Source of the DNA: Stramenopiles sp. TOSAG23-6 | Lineage: Eukaryota; Sar | NCBI GenBank assembly: GCA_900128565.1 | Contig: LT636331.1 | Span: 1 to 10,188 of the forward strand | Reading direction: 5' to 3' | Length of the DNA: 10,188 nucleotides | Shown: positions 1-8,140 of the stretch, piece by piece | Position numbering within the stretch: the stretch's first letter is position 1 | Layout: every line of letters starts with the position of its first letter | The notes under the pieces: generated by a model | Told to the model about the DNA's origin: nothing | The model's database searches: none | What the model saw: only the letters and a program-made list of their open reading frames with translations | Made by a program: the position numbers and the translations under genes

Positions 1-303
1 GTTGCCGTTGAAGGTTGTTATGGTACTGGTGAATGCTCCGACAAAACCCAAGAAAATACATGCAATCTCACTGAACAATGTACGTGGACTGCAGCTGGAA
101 CTACATTACTGGAAAGAGAAAGTTTTAAAACATGTGAGACACCAAATGATACAGGAAATGTTGGTACTTGGTATGGTCCTTTTTGTATTAGCGCCGAAGG
201 TTGCTTTGGTGGAAATGAATGCAGACAATATACAGAAAGCAGTACATGTATAGATGATACAGCAAATGCGTGTTATTGGGTTAATGCAAATAGTATACTC
301 TTG
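1..303 (+). repeat. EGC[YF]G cysteine modules 1 and 2
   Basis: Two tandem protein modules share the pattern E-G-C-[YF]-G-x3-C-x8-C-x5-7-C-x-W. Their first cysteine codons lie at 16 and 202, a period of 62 residues. Each C-x-W is followed by a hydrophobic stretch and then by C...G-x-W...C, and the next module follows directly. The window opens inside the start of module 1, so more copies probably lie upstream. The C...C...C-x-W core recalls PSI (plexin-semaphorin-integrin) domains, but I cannot confirm that relationship by eye. Confidence 0.75.
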
Positions 304-3300
304 TCTGATCGTGTTGGTGAAACAGATTGCATAAGCGTAAATGCTACAACTAAAGAGTTTGGAGTCTGGACAAAATTAGATGTATGTATACTTGAAAACT
401 CATTTGTTTCTTTGCTATCGCGTGATACACGGACTAGCTGCATTGCTGAAACAGATGGAAAAGTTGGTATATGGCGTGGTTATGCAGATGATGATATATT
501 ATGCCCTGAAGATCATTGGATAGAGGGTCGCGACAGAGGAACTTGTTGGTATGGTGATCCAGCAACTGATGTGACAAAGGATGCGCCTACTGAAGAAATA
601 TGCAAACATGCTGGAGCTAATTGGGAACGCGAAAAAACTGCTTTTTATTGTGGAGGTGGAAATGGCAGCCCTACTGCTTGCAAAATAGGTTACTATTGTC
701 CTTCTTCTGGAAATGAAATTATATGCGGCAATGAAGGCAAGGGAAATGGGGATTATTGTCCTGAGGGAATCAAGGAAAAACTTGATTGTCCAATGGGGTA
801 TTTTTGTCCAACGCCCAGTGAAAAGTATTCATGTTTATGGAGTGATTTAGTCGACGCCCAGGGAGGGATCGAAAAGCAAAGACAGTTAGAGTATTTAGAA
901 GATAAATCATTTGGATATATTTGTCGAGGAAGAAATGCTACACCAATTGGTTGTCCAGAAGGGTATTTTTGCCCCGATGGGATTTCAATGTATGAGTGCT
1001 CCGAAACATACTTATGTGAAGCGAAGAGTAGTGCGATGCAGATTTGTCCACTTGGTTATTATTGTGAAACTCCACGCCAAAAAGTTAAGTGTGCAGATGA
1101 GCTCACATCAACTAAAGAAACAGAGGGATATTACTGCCCGGAAGGTTCCACTGCGATGAAAAAGTGTCTTGATGGGTATTACTGTCCTGATGATACAAAG
1201 CAAAAGAGTTGTATATTTAATTCAGATGATGTGGATGAAAATTTGGTGTCAGCAAATAATTCTTGGACATGCCCTGAAGGATCAAAGTCACCTCAAGAAT
1301 GTGATGGAGGGAGATTGTGCAATGGTTCTGGGACAACTATTGAGTGCCCTCCACAATATGTATGCAGAAAAGGAATGCAAAAAGAAAGATGTGAAGAGGG
1401 TAAAAAATGTGTGGCGGGTTCATCCTCAGTAGATATTTGTACAGTGGGGTACATATGTGTGCTTAATGAAGCGAAAGATTGCCCGGACGTTCATTGTGAA
1501 GATGGCGAAATAACTATAGGTATATGTTCAAAGGGACGGATGTGTGTGCCAACACCAGATAAATTAGATGTAGAACAAGTTCCTTGTAAAAAAGGACATT
1601 TGGAAACAAAATACAAAAATGGAGATTTAGCAACATACTGTGAAGATGGAAAACATGAAATCTGTCCAGCTGGATATGAATGCCCAAATAGGGAGACCAA
1701 AACTGCTTGTGCAGAAGGGACATTTTGTGAAAGAGGAACATTCCATGCTCAGGATTGCGAGGTAATGTGGAGATGTCCTAGACCTGATTTACCAAGAATA
1801 CAATGCAATTGGGAAGAAGGCGAAAAGGAAAGAGGTTCATCGACAGATAATGTCAGCCATTATTGTCCTAAGCGAACACATACAGTCATTGACTGTGAAA
1901 CTGGATGGGACTGCGCAGATCATGATAATAAAGACGGTAAATCTGTTTGCGTGATCGATGAAGGGTGTTATGGTAATCTAGCATGTACAAAAATTTTAAA
2001 TGAATCCCTCTGTAATAGGTTTGTGGCTGATGGTTGCAAATGGACTAAAAGTCGTTCAGAAGTTATAAATTCTTTAAAAGAGTGCACGGAGGAAAATATT
2101 GAAAGATTAACTTTTGAAAATTGTGCGCGCCCTTTGGACCAATGTACAACAGTAGATTCAATCACAAAGCGTCAAGGAAAATTAAGGGGATCGAACACTG
2201 TTTGTGTATCTGTGGAAGGCTGTTTTGGATCAGGCGACTGTGAAGATCTCGTGGACCAATGCACAAAAGCACAAAATTGTGAATGGGTATTCTCAAATAG
2301 AGTTCTCTATGATCGTAACAAAGATACATGTGGAACAGAAAACAATTGGGGATTGAAAGGAACATGGTCCGAAAAGTATAGTCAATGTCTTGCAGTTGAA
2401 GGATGTTATGGATATGGAAATTGTCATGGTTTACGGAATGAATGTTCAATGACAAGTAGATGTTCATGGGCACAATCTGATGAAATACTTTTGAGCTCTC
2501 GAATTAATATATATTCGTGTGCTAGAAGACATAAAGAAGGGTATCAAAAAGGATCATGGCAGGAAGGGCGACGACCATGTCCGTCCGCGTTCTACTGCCC
2601 AGAAGCGGAATTACCAGCTAGTTGTAAAAGTACCTCTAATGAAGCCAATTATTGCCCCAGTGGAAGTAGTACTGTTAAAAAATGCCCTGAAGGTTACTAT
2701 TGTCAAAATGAAGAAGAAATATACTCATGTAGTGAACGATGTAGAATTAATGATATAGATGATCCCGTCACAAAAGATAGACAAACTTGTATAAACAAAA
2801 ATAACGATGAGGATAAAGCAGAGTGGGTAGATATTGAAGCATGTAAAGATAATTCGACGTGTAAAGCATATTATTGCCCTGCAGGTAGCTCGGCGGCTAC
2901 ATATTGTCCTAAGGGTAGTTTTTGTGAAAATCCAATGAGAGTAGCAGATTGTTCAAATACTGGATGGTACTGCCCCGAGGGATCTTTCGAAAAGAAAGAT
3001 TGTCCTGCAGGATTTTACTGTAAGCTTTCTTCGTCGAAAAGTAAGTGTACATATGACAAGAATGTGGAAGATGATATTATAGATGATCCAGATGTATCTT
3101 GGCTTTGTGAAGAACATCAGATTAGACCAATTGTTTGTCCAGCTGGGATTAATTGCGGTTTGGATGCCAAAAAAAAAGAACCGTGTACGCCAGGTTTTTA
3201 TTGTCCGTTGGGGAAATTCCCGCTGAGCTGTTCTCGTGATGACGCCAACGATGAAGACGGTAATGATGAGCTGGGAGATGAAGCTTGGGTTTGCGTTGAA

Positions 3301-6300
3301 GGCTCCACTGAGCCAACGATATGCCCTGAAGGATATTACTGCGAATTAGGGATGTTTAAATATTCATGTGATTTTCCTTTTTATGGTTGTATGGTGGGAA
3401 CGAAAGATCTCGCAGTTCATGTTGGCAAAGATGCGTGTATCGATGAAAATAATGGACATGCTCTTCTATCTGATAAGGGTTATTGTTCTTTTGTAGCGGG
3501 TGCAACCCCCATGAAGTATAAGTTTTTTGGGGACAAATTTGGGGTTGATTATGCTGGAACAGGTGTGAATGCTGTGCCGGGTTCTGATCTACCTTTTACA
3601 ATGAAATCAAATACAACTTATATTTTTGATTCAGTTCAAGAATATGATGAAATTCCATATGGTTTAATACATAGCACCAGAAGTAAAGAGGACTGCGAGA
3701 AAAAAGGAATATGGGCAATTATCGCAGCAACAACAGATTCAAACGAAGAAAAATTGTGTTTGAACCCAAAGACAAATGAACCCCACGCACCGAGGCGTGA
3801 AAAAGAAGATTGTACCTTGGTTGGTACGTGGCAGGAAAAGTCGCACGCCGACACGCGATCTGAATTGGAATGTACCATGAGTAAGTGGGCCCCAAAAACA
3901 GTCGACCGAATTCCACTTGGAACGTTTTATTCTGCAGTCCATTCAAAAGAAGAATGTGATGCAATAAACGGAGAATGGTCTGATGACAAAGAAGATCCAA
4001 CCAAACCAATTGTAGAAAGGGGCGGAGTCTACAAAGGAACTGCATTCAGATGTCAACAAGGAAGTCACATCCCCCATCTATGCCCGTCAGGATACTTCTG
4101 CGAAAATTCTAGAATTAGTACTAAGTGTGAGGGAGAAGGATCGTATTGTGGTCCTCAAGTCAACCCAGCCGTGGTTACAAACGGTATCACCCGAGGAGGA
4201 TGGTATGCTGAGAGTATCTGCCCCAAAAGTTTTTATTGCATGAATCCATCAATCAAGACAGCTTGTAAAGAACAAGAGTTTTGCGATTCTGGGCAAACTG
4301 TTCCACTGGCATGTCCTAGATGGGGTGATATCAAAATGGTTACTGGTGATATTATTGGTGGTGCTCGTGATCGCTGCGAATGCCCCGCAAACTATTATGC
4401 CCATCTAGGAGGAAATAATATATATTGGGCTCCCAATGGAGCATGTCAAGGTCAATCAGCGGAGAATCCAGAAGCTTGTTTATCATCAAGGGAGTTCCAG
4501 GAAACATATACATTGGAATATTTCAACTCAAAATACTTTGAATTTTCAGATGATTGCAATGGTAAGAGACCCAAAGGCGCTACTCATGGGAGTCGCACAT
4601 TTGCAGAAAAACATAACTGTAATACGACAGACATTCTCACTTTCGAATCAATTCCTATAGATACATTAATGGGAACAGATACTTGGGCGCAGAAATGTCA
4701 ACCTTGCCCGAGGGGAGCTCTATGTGATCGCCCTGGTGTTGCATTACAAACTAGAGAGGATGCTCGACGCATTCACCTTACTCCGTGTACTTTTGAAAAT
4801 GGATACTGTAAACCCAAATGTGTTTACAACTCCATGGAAGACAAGCCTGTGGTAGAGGGAATCACTTATCTATACGATTGCCCGTTAAGTGAGATGGACA
4901 ATACAGAAAAGGAACTATTTTTATCACAAGGTATTCTCCCAGAAGGCCCAAAAGATTTAGGTGAATTTGGTTACTGGCAAGACCCAGAACTACTAAAGTT
5001 GCACCCAGATTACTTTTGCGCGAAAGATCTGACTGAAAATTGCAAAAAGGACCCATGTAATCTGTGTCCTTGCTACAAACAAGTGAGACCCGACCCCGAC
5101 GCTTCCTCAAGGACGTTTCTAGAGTGCTCATTACGTCGATGTTTCGCACCACAAGTATGCGAAGCCGGAGAATTGCGTAACAATACGGAAACTGGTGAAA
5201 TGTACGAAACAAATTGGCAGAATTGCAGGAAAGGACATGAAGGGATTATGTGTGCTATATGTAAAAGAGGATATGTGTTGCAAGCCGATGGAATCCACTG
5301 TGAAATATGTAAAGGGAAAAAGGACGCGAATGCAAAAGATAACCAACTTGCTGTTTATATCTTCACTTTATGTATTGGTTTCATTTTTTATCTTTGTTCT
5401 TGCTGTTTTATGATGTCAAAAGCCGATAAAGGGTATTATAATGACCAGCATGCAGCTAAAGTGAAGAAATTAAAGTTTAAGATGAAAGTGGCGTCAAGAA
5501 AAGCATTGTTGATGACTAAAATGCAACATGCAATGACAGATACCGTGCAATTTAGTGAACAAGATGTCTCTCAAATTATGCATGTAAAAAGAAACGCCAC
5601 AATAGCATTGAAGCGAGTAAATACATTGTCCAAACGAGTAACAACAAAGAAAGGACGAAACAAACTGATGAAAAAATTGAGTAAAGCTGCAACAATACCA
5701 GGTGGTCGAATTGAGAAACATAAACTCAAAAAAAGGAAACGATTACACTCCCACGACGATGCTAAAGACAGAAAAGCGCAAATGTTCTCTGAGTGGGGTG
5801 CGACAATTAAACTTTTAGCTAGTTTTTGTCAAGTCATGTCGCAACTCAAGCGAACAACAGGCGACAGAATGCCAAAGAAATTTATTAAATTTTGTGACCA
5901 ATTTGATGTTGTTAACCTGGATTTGATGAAATTTGCCACAATGATTGAACCTTGTACATTTAGTACAGATTATGCTACAAAATTCTATGGGCATTTTTCA
6001 TTTGTACCAATGGTTTTAATAGTCATCTGCTTAGCATTACTTTCTGCCCGTGCTTGTAAAAAAATAAAGGGGGACAAAGCAAAATATTCTTTACTAAGTA
6101 TCAAAATGAATGGTGTGCGTATTCTGATAGGTGTAGTATTTTGTATTTATCCTGGTCTTTCTGTTAAGTGTTTTCGTGTGTTTAATTGCATGGAAGTCAA
6201 TGGGAAATCATATTTGATGGCTGATCTTTCAATATCCTGCGATGATGCTAATTATGCCCAGCTTCAGTTGGTAGCATTAACTGGTGTTCTTGCTTATGTC

Positions 6301-7479
6301 ATTGGAATTCCTTTGGTTGGATATTTACTTATGCGACGTTGGAGAATGTGGCTGATTCCCGAGGATGAGATGGGAAACTCAATGTATGAGGCTTTGTTGT
6401 CACAACCGGAGCTTCGAGCTCAACACTATCGCCTAACACAAGAATATGGTGCATTATATTTGAGTTATAGGCATGGTATCTGGTGGTATGAGTTTATAGA
6501 AATGATGCGCAAGGCTAGTATGACAGGTTTTCTTGCAGCTCTACCCAAAGGTATCCCACGAGCTTCTGTTGCGGTAATGCTTTCATTTTTTTTCCTTGGC
6601 GTTACTGCATTTGTGAAACCATTTCGATACAAAATTGATTTCTCGCTACAGCTTACATTGCTTTTCACTGTGTGTATGTCATTTTATGCGTTCTTACTAC
6701 TGGAGGGCAATGCATTTGTTCGAACCCACGAGCAAGATACTCTTGCGTATTGTCTCATTGCTTTATTAATGTTTGCTATGGCACAAGGAGCCTTTTCTAT
6801 AATTTTTATGCATCCCTGGGTCCGAATGAAAATGGATAAAAGAATGGGAAAGAAATATAAAAGGCGAAAAAAAATGAAAGAAGCGAGACGGAAAGAATTA
6901 GAAAATAAGCTAGCAGAAGAGAGGCTAAAACCCAAAGAAAAAAAGAAAAAAAGTAGATCCAAAAAAGATAAAAAGGGTACATCCAAGAAAGTTGTACCCC
7001 AGAGCTCTATTAAATCAGATAATGCATCTGATGGCGAATATTCTTATAGCTATGGTGAGTATTCATATGGTGATTATTCTGGTGAAGGTTATTCATACTA
7101 TTCCGATGGTGGTTATTCATACGATTATTATTCTGATGATCCAGTTACTGCAGGTGCTAGTTCTGAGAAAGATATAAAAGTGCTTGTAAAAAAAACACCA
7201 AACGTTAAATCAAAGCTAGATAAGAAACAAGCTAAAAAAAACAAATCAAATGCGAAAGCAGATAAGAAACAAGCTAAAAACAACAAATTGAATACGAAAG
7301 CAGATAAGAAACAAGCTAAAAACAACAAATCAAACACCAAAGCAGATAAGAAACAAGCTAAAAACAACGAATCGAACACCAAACATATAAGTGATAATCA
7401 GCGTTCTGATGGGGCTTCATATTACTCCGATTATTCTGATCAAGGTGTTGGCAATGGAACTAATGTTGTTTTACTATGA
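1..7479 (+). CDS. Giant cysteine-rich receptor-like multipass membrane protein (5' partial)
   Basis: The frame is open from base 1 to the TGA at 7477-7479, giving 2,492 codons with no internal stop. No start is visible; the TTG at 301 is only an internal codon, and Cys modules continue upstream of it. Residues 1 to about 1,770 are an ectodomain dense in cysteines: EGC[YF]G modules, at least 13 C-x2-[GS]-x2-C repeats of ephrin-receptor-like/GCC2-GCC3 type, and a juxtamembrane motif (residues 1742-1770) with a GHEGIMC core. About seven hydrophobic segments follow (residues 1783-2270), then a basic tail with repeats. A lysine-rich loop of about 195 residues after segment 1 and the basic tail both fit the cytoplasmic side by the positive-inside rule. 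Proteins of this architecture are widespread in protists, usually without known function. A surface receptor, adhesion or channel-like role is inference. No kinase or other catalytic domain is seen. Confidence 0.9.
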   Translation, partial: VAVEGCYGTGECSDKTQENTCNLTEQCTWTAAGTTLLERESFKTCETPNDTGNVGTWYGPFCISAEGCFGGNECRQYTESSTCIDDTANACYWVNANSILLSDRVGETDCISVNATTKEFGVWTKLDVCILENSFVSLLSRDTRTSCIAETDGKVGIWRGYADDDILCPEDHWIEGRDRGTCWYGDPATDVTKDAPTEEICKHAGANWEREKTAFYCGGGNGSPTACKIGYYCPSSGNEIICGNEGKGNGDYCPEGIKEKLDCPMGYFCPTPSEKYSCLWSDLVDAQGGIEKQRQLEYLEDKSFGYICRGRNATPIGCPEGYFCPDGISMYECSETYLCEAKSSAMQICPLGYYCETPRQKVKCADELTSTKETEGYYCPEGSTAMKKCLDGYYCPDDTKQKSCIFNSDDVDENLVSANNSWTCPEGSKSPQECDGGRLCNGSGTTIECPPQYVCRKGMQKERCEEGKKCVAGSSSVDICTVGYICVLNEAKDCPDVHCEDGEITIGICSKGRMCVPTPDKLDVEQVPCKKGHLETKYKNGDLATYCEDGKHEICPAGYECPNRETKTACAEGTFCERGTFHAQDCEVMWRCPRPDLPRIQCNWEEGEKERGSSTDNVSHYCPKRTHTVIDCETGWDCADHDNKDGKSVCVIDEGCYGNLACTKILNESLCNRFVADGCKWTKSRSEVINSLKECTEENIERLTFENCARPLDQCTTVDSITKRQGKLRGSNTVCVSVEGCFGSGDCEDLVDQCTKAQNCEWVFSNRVLYDRNKDTCGTENNWGLKGTWSEKYSQCLAVEGCYGYGNCHGLRNECSMTSRCSWAQSDEILLSSRINIYSCARRHKEGYQKGSWQEGRRPCPSAFYCPEAELPASCKSTSNEANYCPSGSSTVKKCPEGYYCQNEEEIYSCSERCRINDIDDPVTKDRQTCINKNNDEDKAEWVDIEACKDNSTCKAYYCPAGSSAATYCPKGSFCENPMRVADCSNTGWYCPEGSFEKKDCPAGFYCKLSSSKSKCTYDKNVEDDIIDDPDVSWLCEEHQIRPIVCPAGINCGLDAKKKEPCTPGFYCPLGKFPLSCSRDDANDEDGNDELGDEAWVCVEGSTEPTICPEGYYCELGMFKYSCDFPFYGCMVGTKDLAVHVGKDACIDENNGHALLSDKGYCSFVAGATPMKYKFFGDKFGVDYAGTGVNAVPGSDLPFTMKSNTTYIFDSVQEYDEIPYGLIHSTRSKEDCEKKGIWAIIAATTDSNEEKLCLNPKTNEPHAPRREKEDCTLVGTWQEKSHADTRSELECTMSKWAPKTVDRIPLGTFYSAVHSKEECDAINGEWSDDKEDPTKPIVERGGVYKGTAFRCQQGSHIPHLCPSGYFCENSRISTKCEGEGSYCGPQVNPAVVTNGITRGGWYAESICPKSFYCMNPSIKTACKEQEFCDSGQTVPLACPRWGDIKMVTGDIIGGARDRCECPANYYAHLGGNNIYWAPNGACQGQSAENPEACLSSREFQETYTLEYFNSKYFEFSDDCNGKRPKGATHGSRTFAEKHNCNTTDILTFESIPIDTLMGTDTWAQKCQPCPRGALCDRPGVALQTREDARRIHLTPCTFENGYCKPKCVYNSMEDKPVVEGITYLYDCPLSEMDNTEKELFLSQGILPEGPKDLGEFGYWQDPELLKLHPDYFCAKDLTENCKKDPCNLCPCYKQVRPDPDASSRTFLECSLRRCFAPQVCEAGELRNNTETGEMYETNWQNCRKGHEGIMCAICKRGYVLQADGIHCEICKGKKDANAKDNQLAVYIFTLCIGFIFYLCSCCFMMSKADKGYYNDQHAAKVKKLKFKMKVASRKALLMTKMQHAMTDTVQFSEQDVSQIMHVKRNATIALKRVNTLSKRVTTKKGRNKLMKKLSKAATIPGGRIEKHKLKKRKRLHSHDDAKDRKAQMFSEWGATIKLLASFCQVMSQLKRTTGDRMPKKFIKFCDQFDVVNLDLMKFATMIEPCTFSTDYATKFYGHFSFVPMVLIVICLALLSARACKKIKGDKAKYSLLSIKMNGVRILIGVVFCIYPGLSVKCFRVFNCMEVNGKSYLMADLSISCDDANYAQLQLVALTGVLAYVIGIPLVGYLLMRRWRMWLIPEDEMGNSMYEALLSQPELRAQHYRLTQEYGALYLSYRHGIWWYEFIEMMRKASMTGFLAALPKGIPRASVAVMLSFFFLGVTAFVKPFRYKIDFSLQLTLLFTVCMSFYAFLLLEGNAFVRTHEQDTLAYCLIALLMFAMAQGAFSIIFMHPWVRMKMDKRMGKKYKRRKKMKEARRKELENKLAEERLKPKEKKKKSRSKKDKKGTSKKVVPQSSIKSDNASDGEYSYSYGEYSYGDYSGEGYSYYSDGGYSYDYYSDDPVTAGASSEKDIKVLVKKTPNVKSKLDKKQAKKNKSNAKADKKQAKNNKLNTKADKKQAKNNKSNTKADKKQAKNNESNTKHISDNQRSDGASYYSDYSDQGVGNGTNVVLL
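661..4290 (+). repeat. Ephrin-receptor-like / GCC2-GCC3-type Cys repeats
   Basis: At least 13 copies of C-x2-[GS]-x2-C, mostly C-P-x-G-[YF]-[YF]-C, start near 679, 787, 949, 1048, 1165, 1663, 2683, 2908, 3001, 3184, 3322, 4081 and 4219. They are spaced by 30-60 residue loops with further cysteines. This is the signature of the ephrin-receptor-like (GCC2/GCC3) repeat, an extracellular disulfide-rich fold. Many loops carry acidic insertions. EGC[YF]G modules 3-5 interrupt the run at 1945-2500, and a Cys-poor stretch lies at about 3480-3940. Confidence 0.8.
1945..2500 (+). repeat. EGC[YF]G cysteine modules 3 to 5
   Basis: There are three more copies of the module, with first cysteine codons at 1966, 2221 and 2404. 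Modules 4 and 5 are 61 residues apart, matching the period of the N-terminal pair; modules 3 and 4 are 85 apart because of an insertion. All keep C-[YF]-G-x3-C-x6-8-C-x5-7-C-x-W. A block of C-P-x-G-Y-Y-C repeats separates this group from modules 1-2, so the ectodomain alternates two repeat families. Confidence 0.75.
5341..6820 (+). other. Multipass membrane domain of the giant protein
   Basis: Hydrophobic segments judged by eye lie at about 5347-5415, 6001-6048, 6112-6174, 6259-6333, 6562-6615, 6643-6705 and 6745-6810, which is seven in total. The first is separated from the rest by a long Lys/Arg-rich loop (5416-6000). A short W-W-Y-E-F-I-E-M-M-R-K motif (6481-6513) precedes segment 5; similar W-[YF]-E...E-x-x-R-K motifs recur in the membrane domains of large protist Cys-rich proteins, as I recall them. 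An odd number of crossings gives an outside N-terminus and an inside C-terminus, consistent with the Cys-rich head and basic tail. Confidence 0.7.
7033..7140 (+). repeat. Tyr/Ser/Gly-rich acidic tract in the cytoplasmic tail
   Basis: The frame reads imperfect repeats of [EGD]-Y-S-Y around Gly, Asp and Glu, with about 14 tyrosines in 36 codons. A short echo (S-Y-Y-S-D-Y-S-D) occurs at about 7417-7440, close to the C-terminus. The tract follows a Lys-rich segment and lies on the predicted cytoplasmic side. It is low-complexity and probably disordered. Tyrosine phosphorylation or condensation is possible but unproven. Confidence 0.85.
7219..7386 (+). repeat. Four tandem 42-bp repeats (14-residue Lys-rich units)
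   Basis: Units lie at 7219-7260, 7261-7302, 7303-7344 and 7345-7386. Each encodes a variant of D-K-K-Q-A-K-[KN]-N-[KE]-x-N-[AT]-K-[AH]. The DNA is nearly as conserved as the protein, which points to recent expansion in register with the reading frame. The units are strongly basic and lie in the predicted cytoplasmic tail. Confidence 0.93.
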
Positions 7480-7555
7480 ACAAAACTGATCATACAGTAT
7501 AGTTAAAACTGATGTTGTTTTACTATAAACAAAACTGGTCATACTGTATAGTAAA
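7458..7555 (+). repeat. 49-bp tandem duplication across the stop codon
   Basis: Copy 1 (7458-7506) and copy 2 (7507-7555) match at 44 of 49 positions without gaps. Copy 1 contains the last codons and the TGA stop of the giant gene. The equivalent site in copy 2 reads TAA, so a stop-like triplet persists although it is not in the same frame. The duplication therefore lies partly in the coding region and partly in the 3' UTR. Confidence 0.92.
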
Positions 7556-7556
7556 A
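7518..7556 (+). other. Hairpin in the 3' UTR of the giant gene
   Basis: TTTTACTATA (7518-7527) and TATAGTAAAA (7547-7556) are perfect reverse complements, 10 bp, around a 19-nt loop. The stem lies within the second copy of the 49-bp duplication; the same positions in copy 1 pair less well. The stem is AT-only apart from one C-G pair and is therefore weak. A role in mRNA 3'-end formation is speculative. Confidence 0.55.
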
Positions 7557-7730
7557 ATATAAAATATTGATAATACGATTTGTTAAATATTTAATCTAGA
7601 TTATATTAGCACTCTCTTTTTTTTTTTAATTGAATAGAAAATGTAATTGAAAAATCAAAGGTTTCACAGTTTCACAAATTTGAAATGCATTTGAAATAAA
7701 TATTGAGTAAATGTTGAGTACATACAAAAG

Positions 7731-7757
7731 CTCTCCGCCAGGAGCCCGCCTGGAAGG
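7731..7757. other. GC-rich hairpin island
   Basis: About three quarters of these 27 bases are G or C, within a very AT-rich intergenic region. CCAGG (7738-7742) and CCTGG (7749-7753) form a 5-bp stem with a 6-nt loop. Function is unknown; it could be a relic of an inserted element or a structured 3' UTR element. Confidence 0.4.
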
Positions 7758-8108
7758 CATGTTAATATATTACTTCAATTGTCCATTTTCATGATAAAAA
7801 ACCTAATAAAACAATAGAATATTATTATGAAATTGAAATGATAAATAATTTTAGCATGAATCACATTTACATAAGTTTTTATATTATATTACTGTTGCAG
7901 TATTGTTTTTTTTGTGCCATGTATAATTGTGTGTGCATTTTCTGATTAAATCAATAAAGTGATAATCACTAAAGTGAAAACATTCTGCGCAAACCTGCTT
8001 CAGCTTGTCGAACACTACAGTTTAGTGGTCAAATCTTGCGGTGTTATGACTAAAACACTTCTATAGTATCGGGTACCACGTAAAGCCTCCGTGTATTCCG
8101 TGAGCGGC

Positions 8109-8140
8109 TGACCCCACTCAGAATAAGTGACCCCACGATG
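8109..8140 (+). promoter_or_regulatory. Repeated TGACCCCAC next to a start codon in good context
   Basis: TGACCCCAC occurs at 8109-8117 and 8128-8136, 19 bases apart, the second ending one base before the ATG at 8138. The start has A at -3 and G at +4, a strong eukaryotic initiation context, which supports the chosen start. Whether the repeated nonamer is a promoter element, a 5' UTR element or chance is open. Confidence 0.4.

Larger units (their letters stand above)
7480..8137. other. Intergenic region between the giant gene and the basic-protein gene
   Basis: I see no convincing ORF or RNA gene here. The region is strongly AT-rich with an 11-T run at 7617-7627. AATAAA-like hexamers near 7695, 7805 and 7954 are possible poly(A) signals for the upstream gene. 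Short doublets occur at 7661-7720 (GTTTCACA twice, ATTTGAAAT twice, TTGAGTA twice). A 13-bp palindrome, AGTGATAATCACT, lies at 7958-7970. The last 150 bases become less AT-rich and probably hold the promoter and 5' UTR of the next gene; no clear TATA box is seen. Confidence 0.6.

Noticed and set aside
301-303. TTG at 301 as the start of the giant protein
   Set aside because: The same frame is open to base 1 and already encodes two good Cys modules there; the true start lies upstream of the window.
6684-6986. Reverse-strand hydrophobic ORF opposite the membrane domain
   Set aside because: Antisense of Lys/Glu- and hydrophobic-rich codons in the giant gene; a shadow.
7219-7386. Regular repeats as a CRISPR array
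   Set aside because: Contiguous coding repeats without spacers in a eukaryotic gene.
7958-7970. Palindrome AGTGATAATCACT as a regulator site or terminator
   Set aside because: Single short palindrome in AT-rich spacer with nothing to support a function; no T-run follows.
8013-8027. CACTA/TAGTG 5-bp stem in the spacer
   Set aside because: Short stems of this size are expected by chance.
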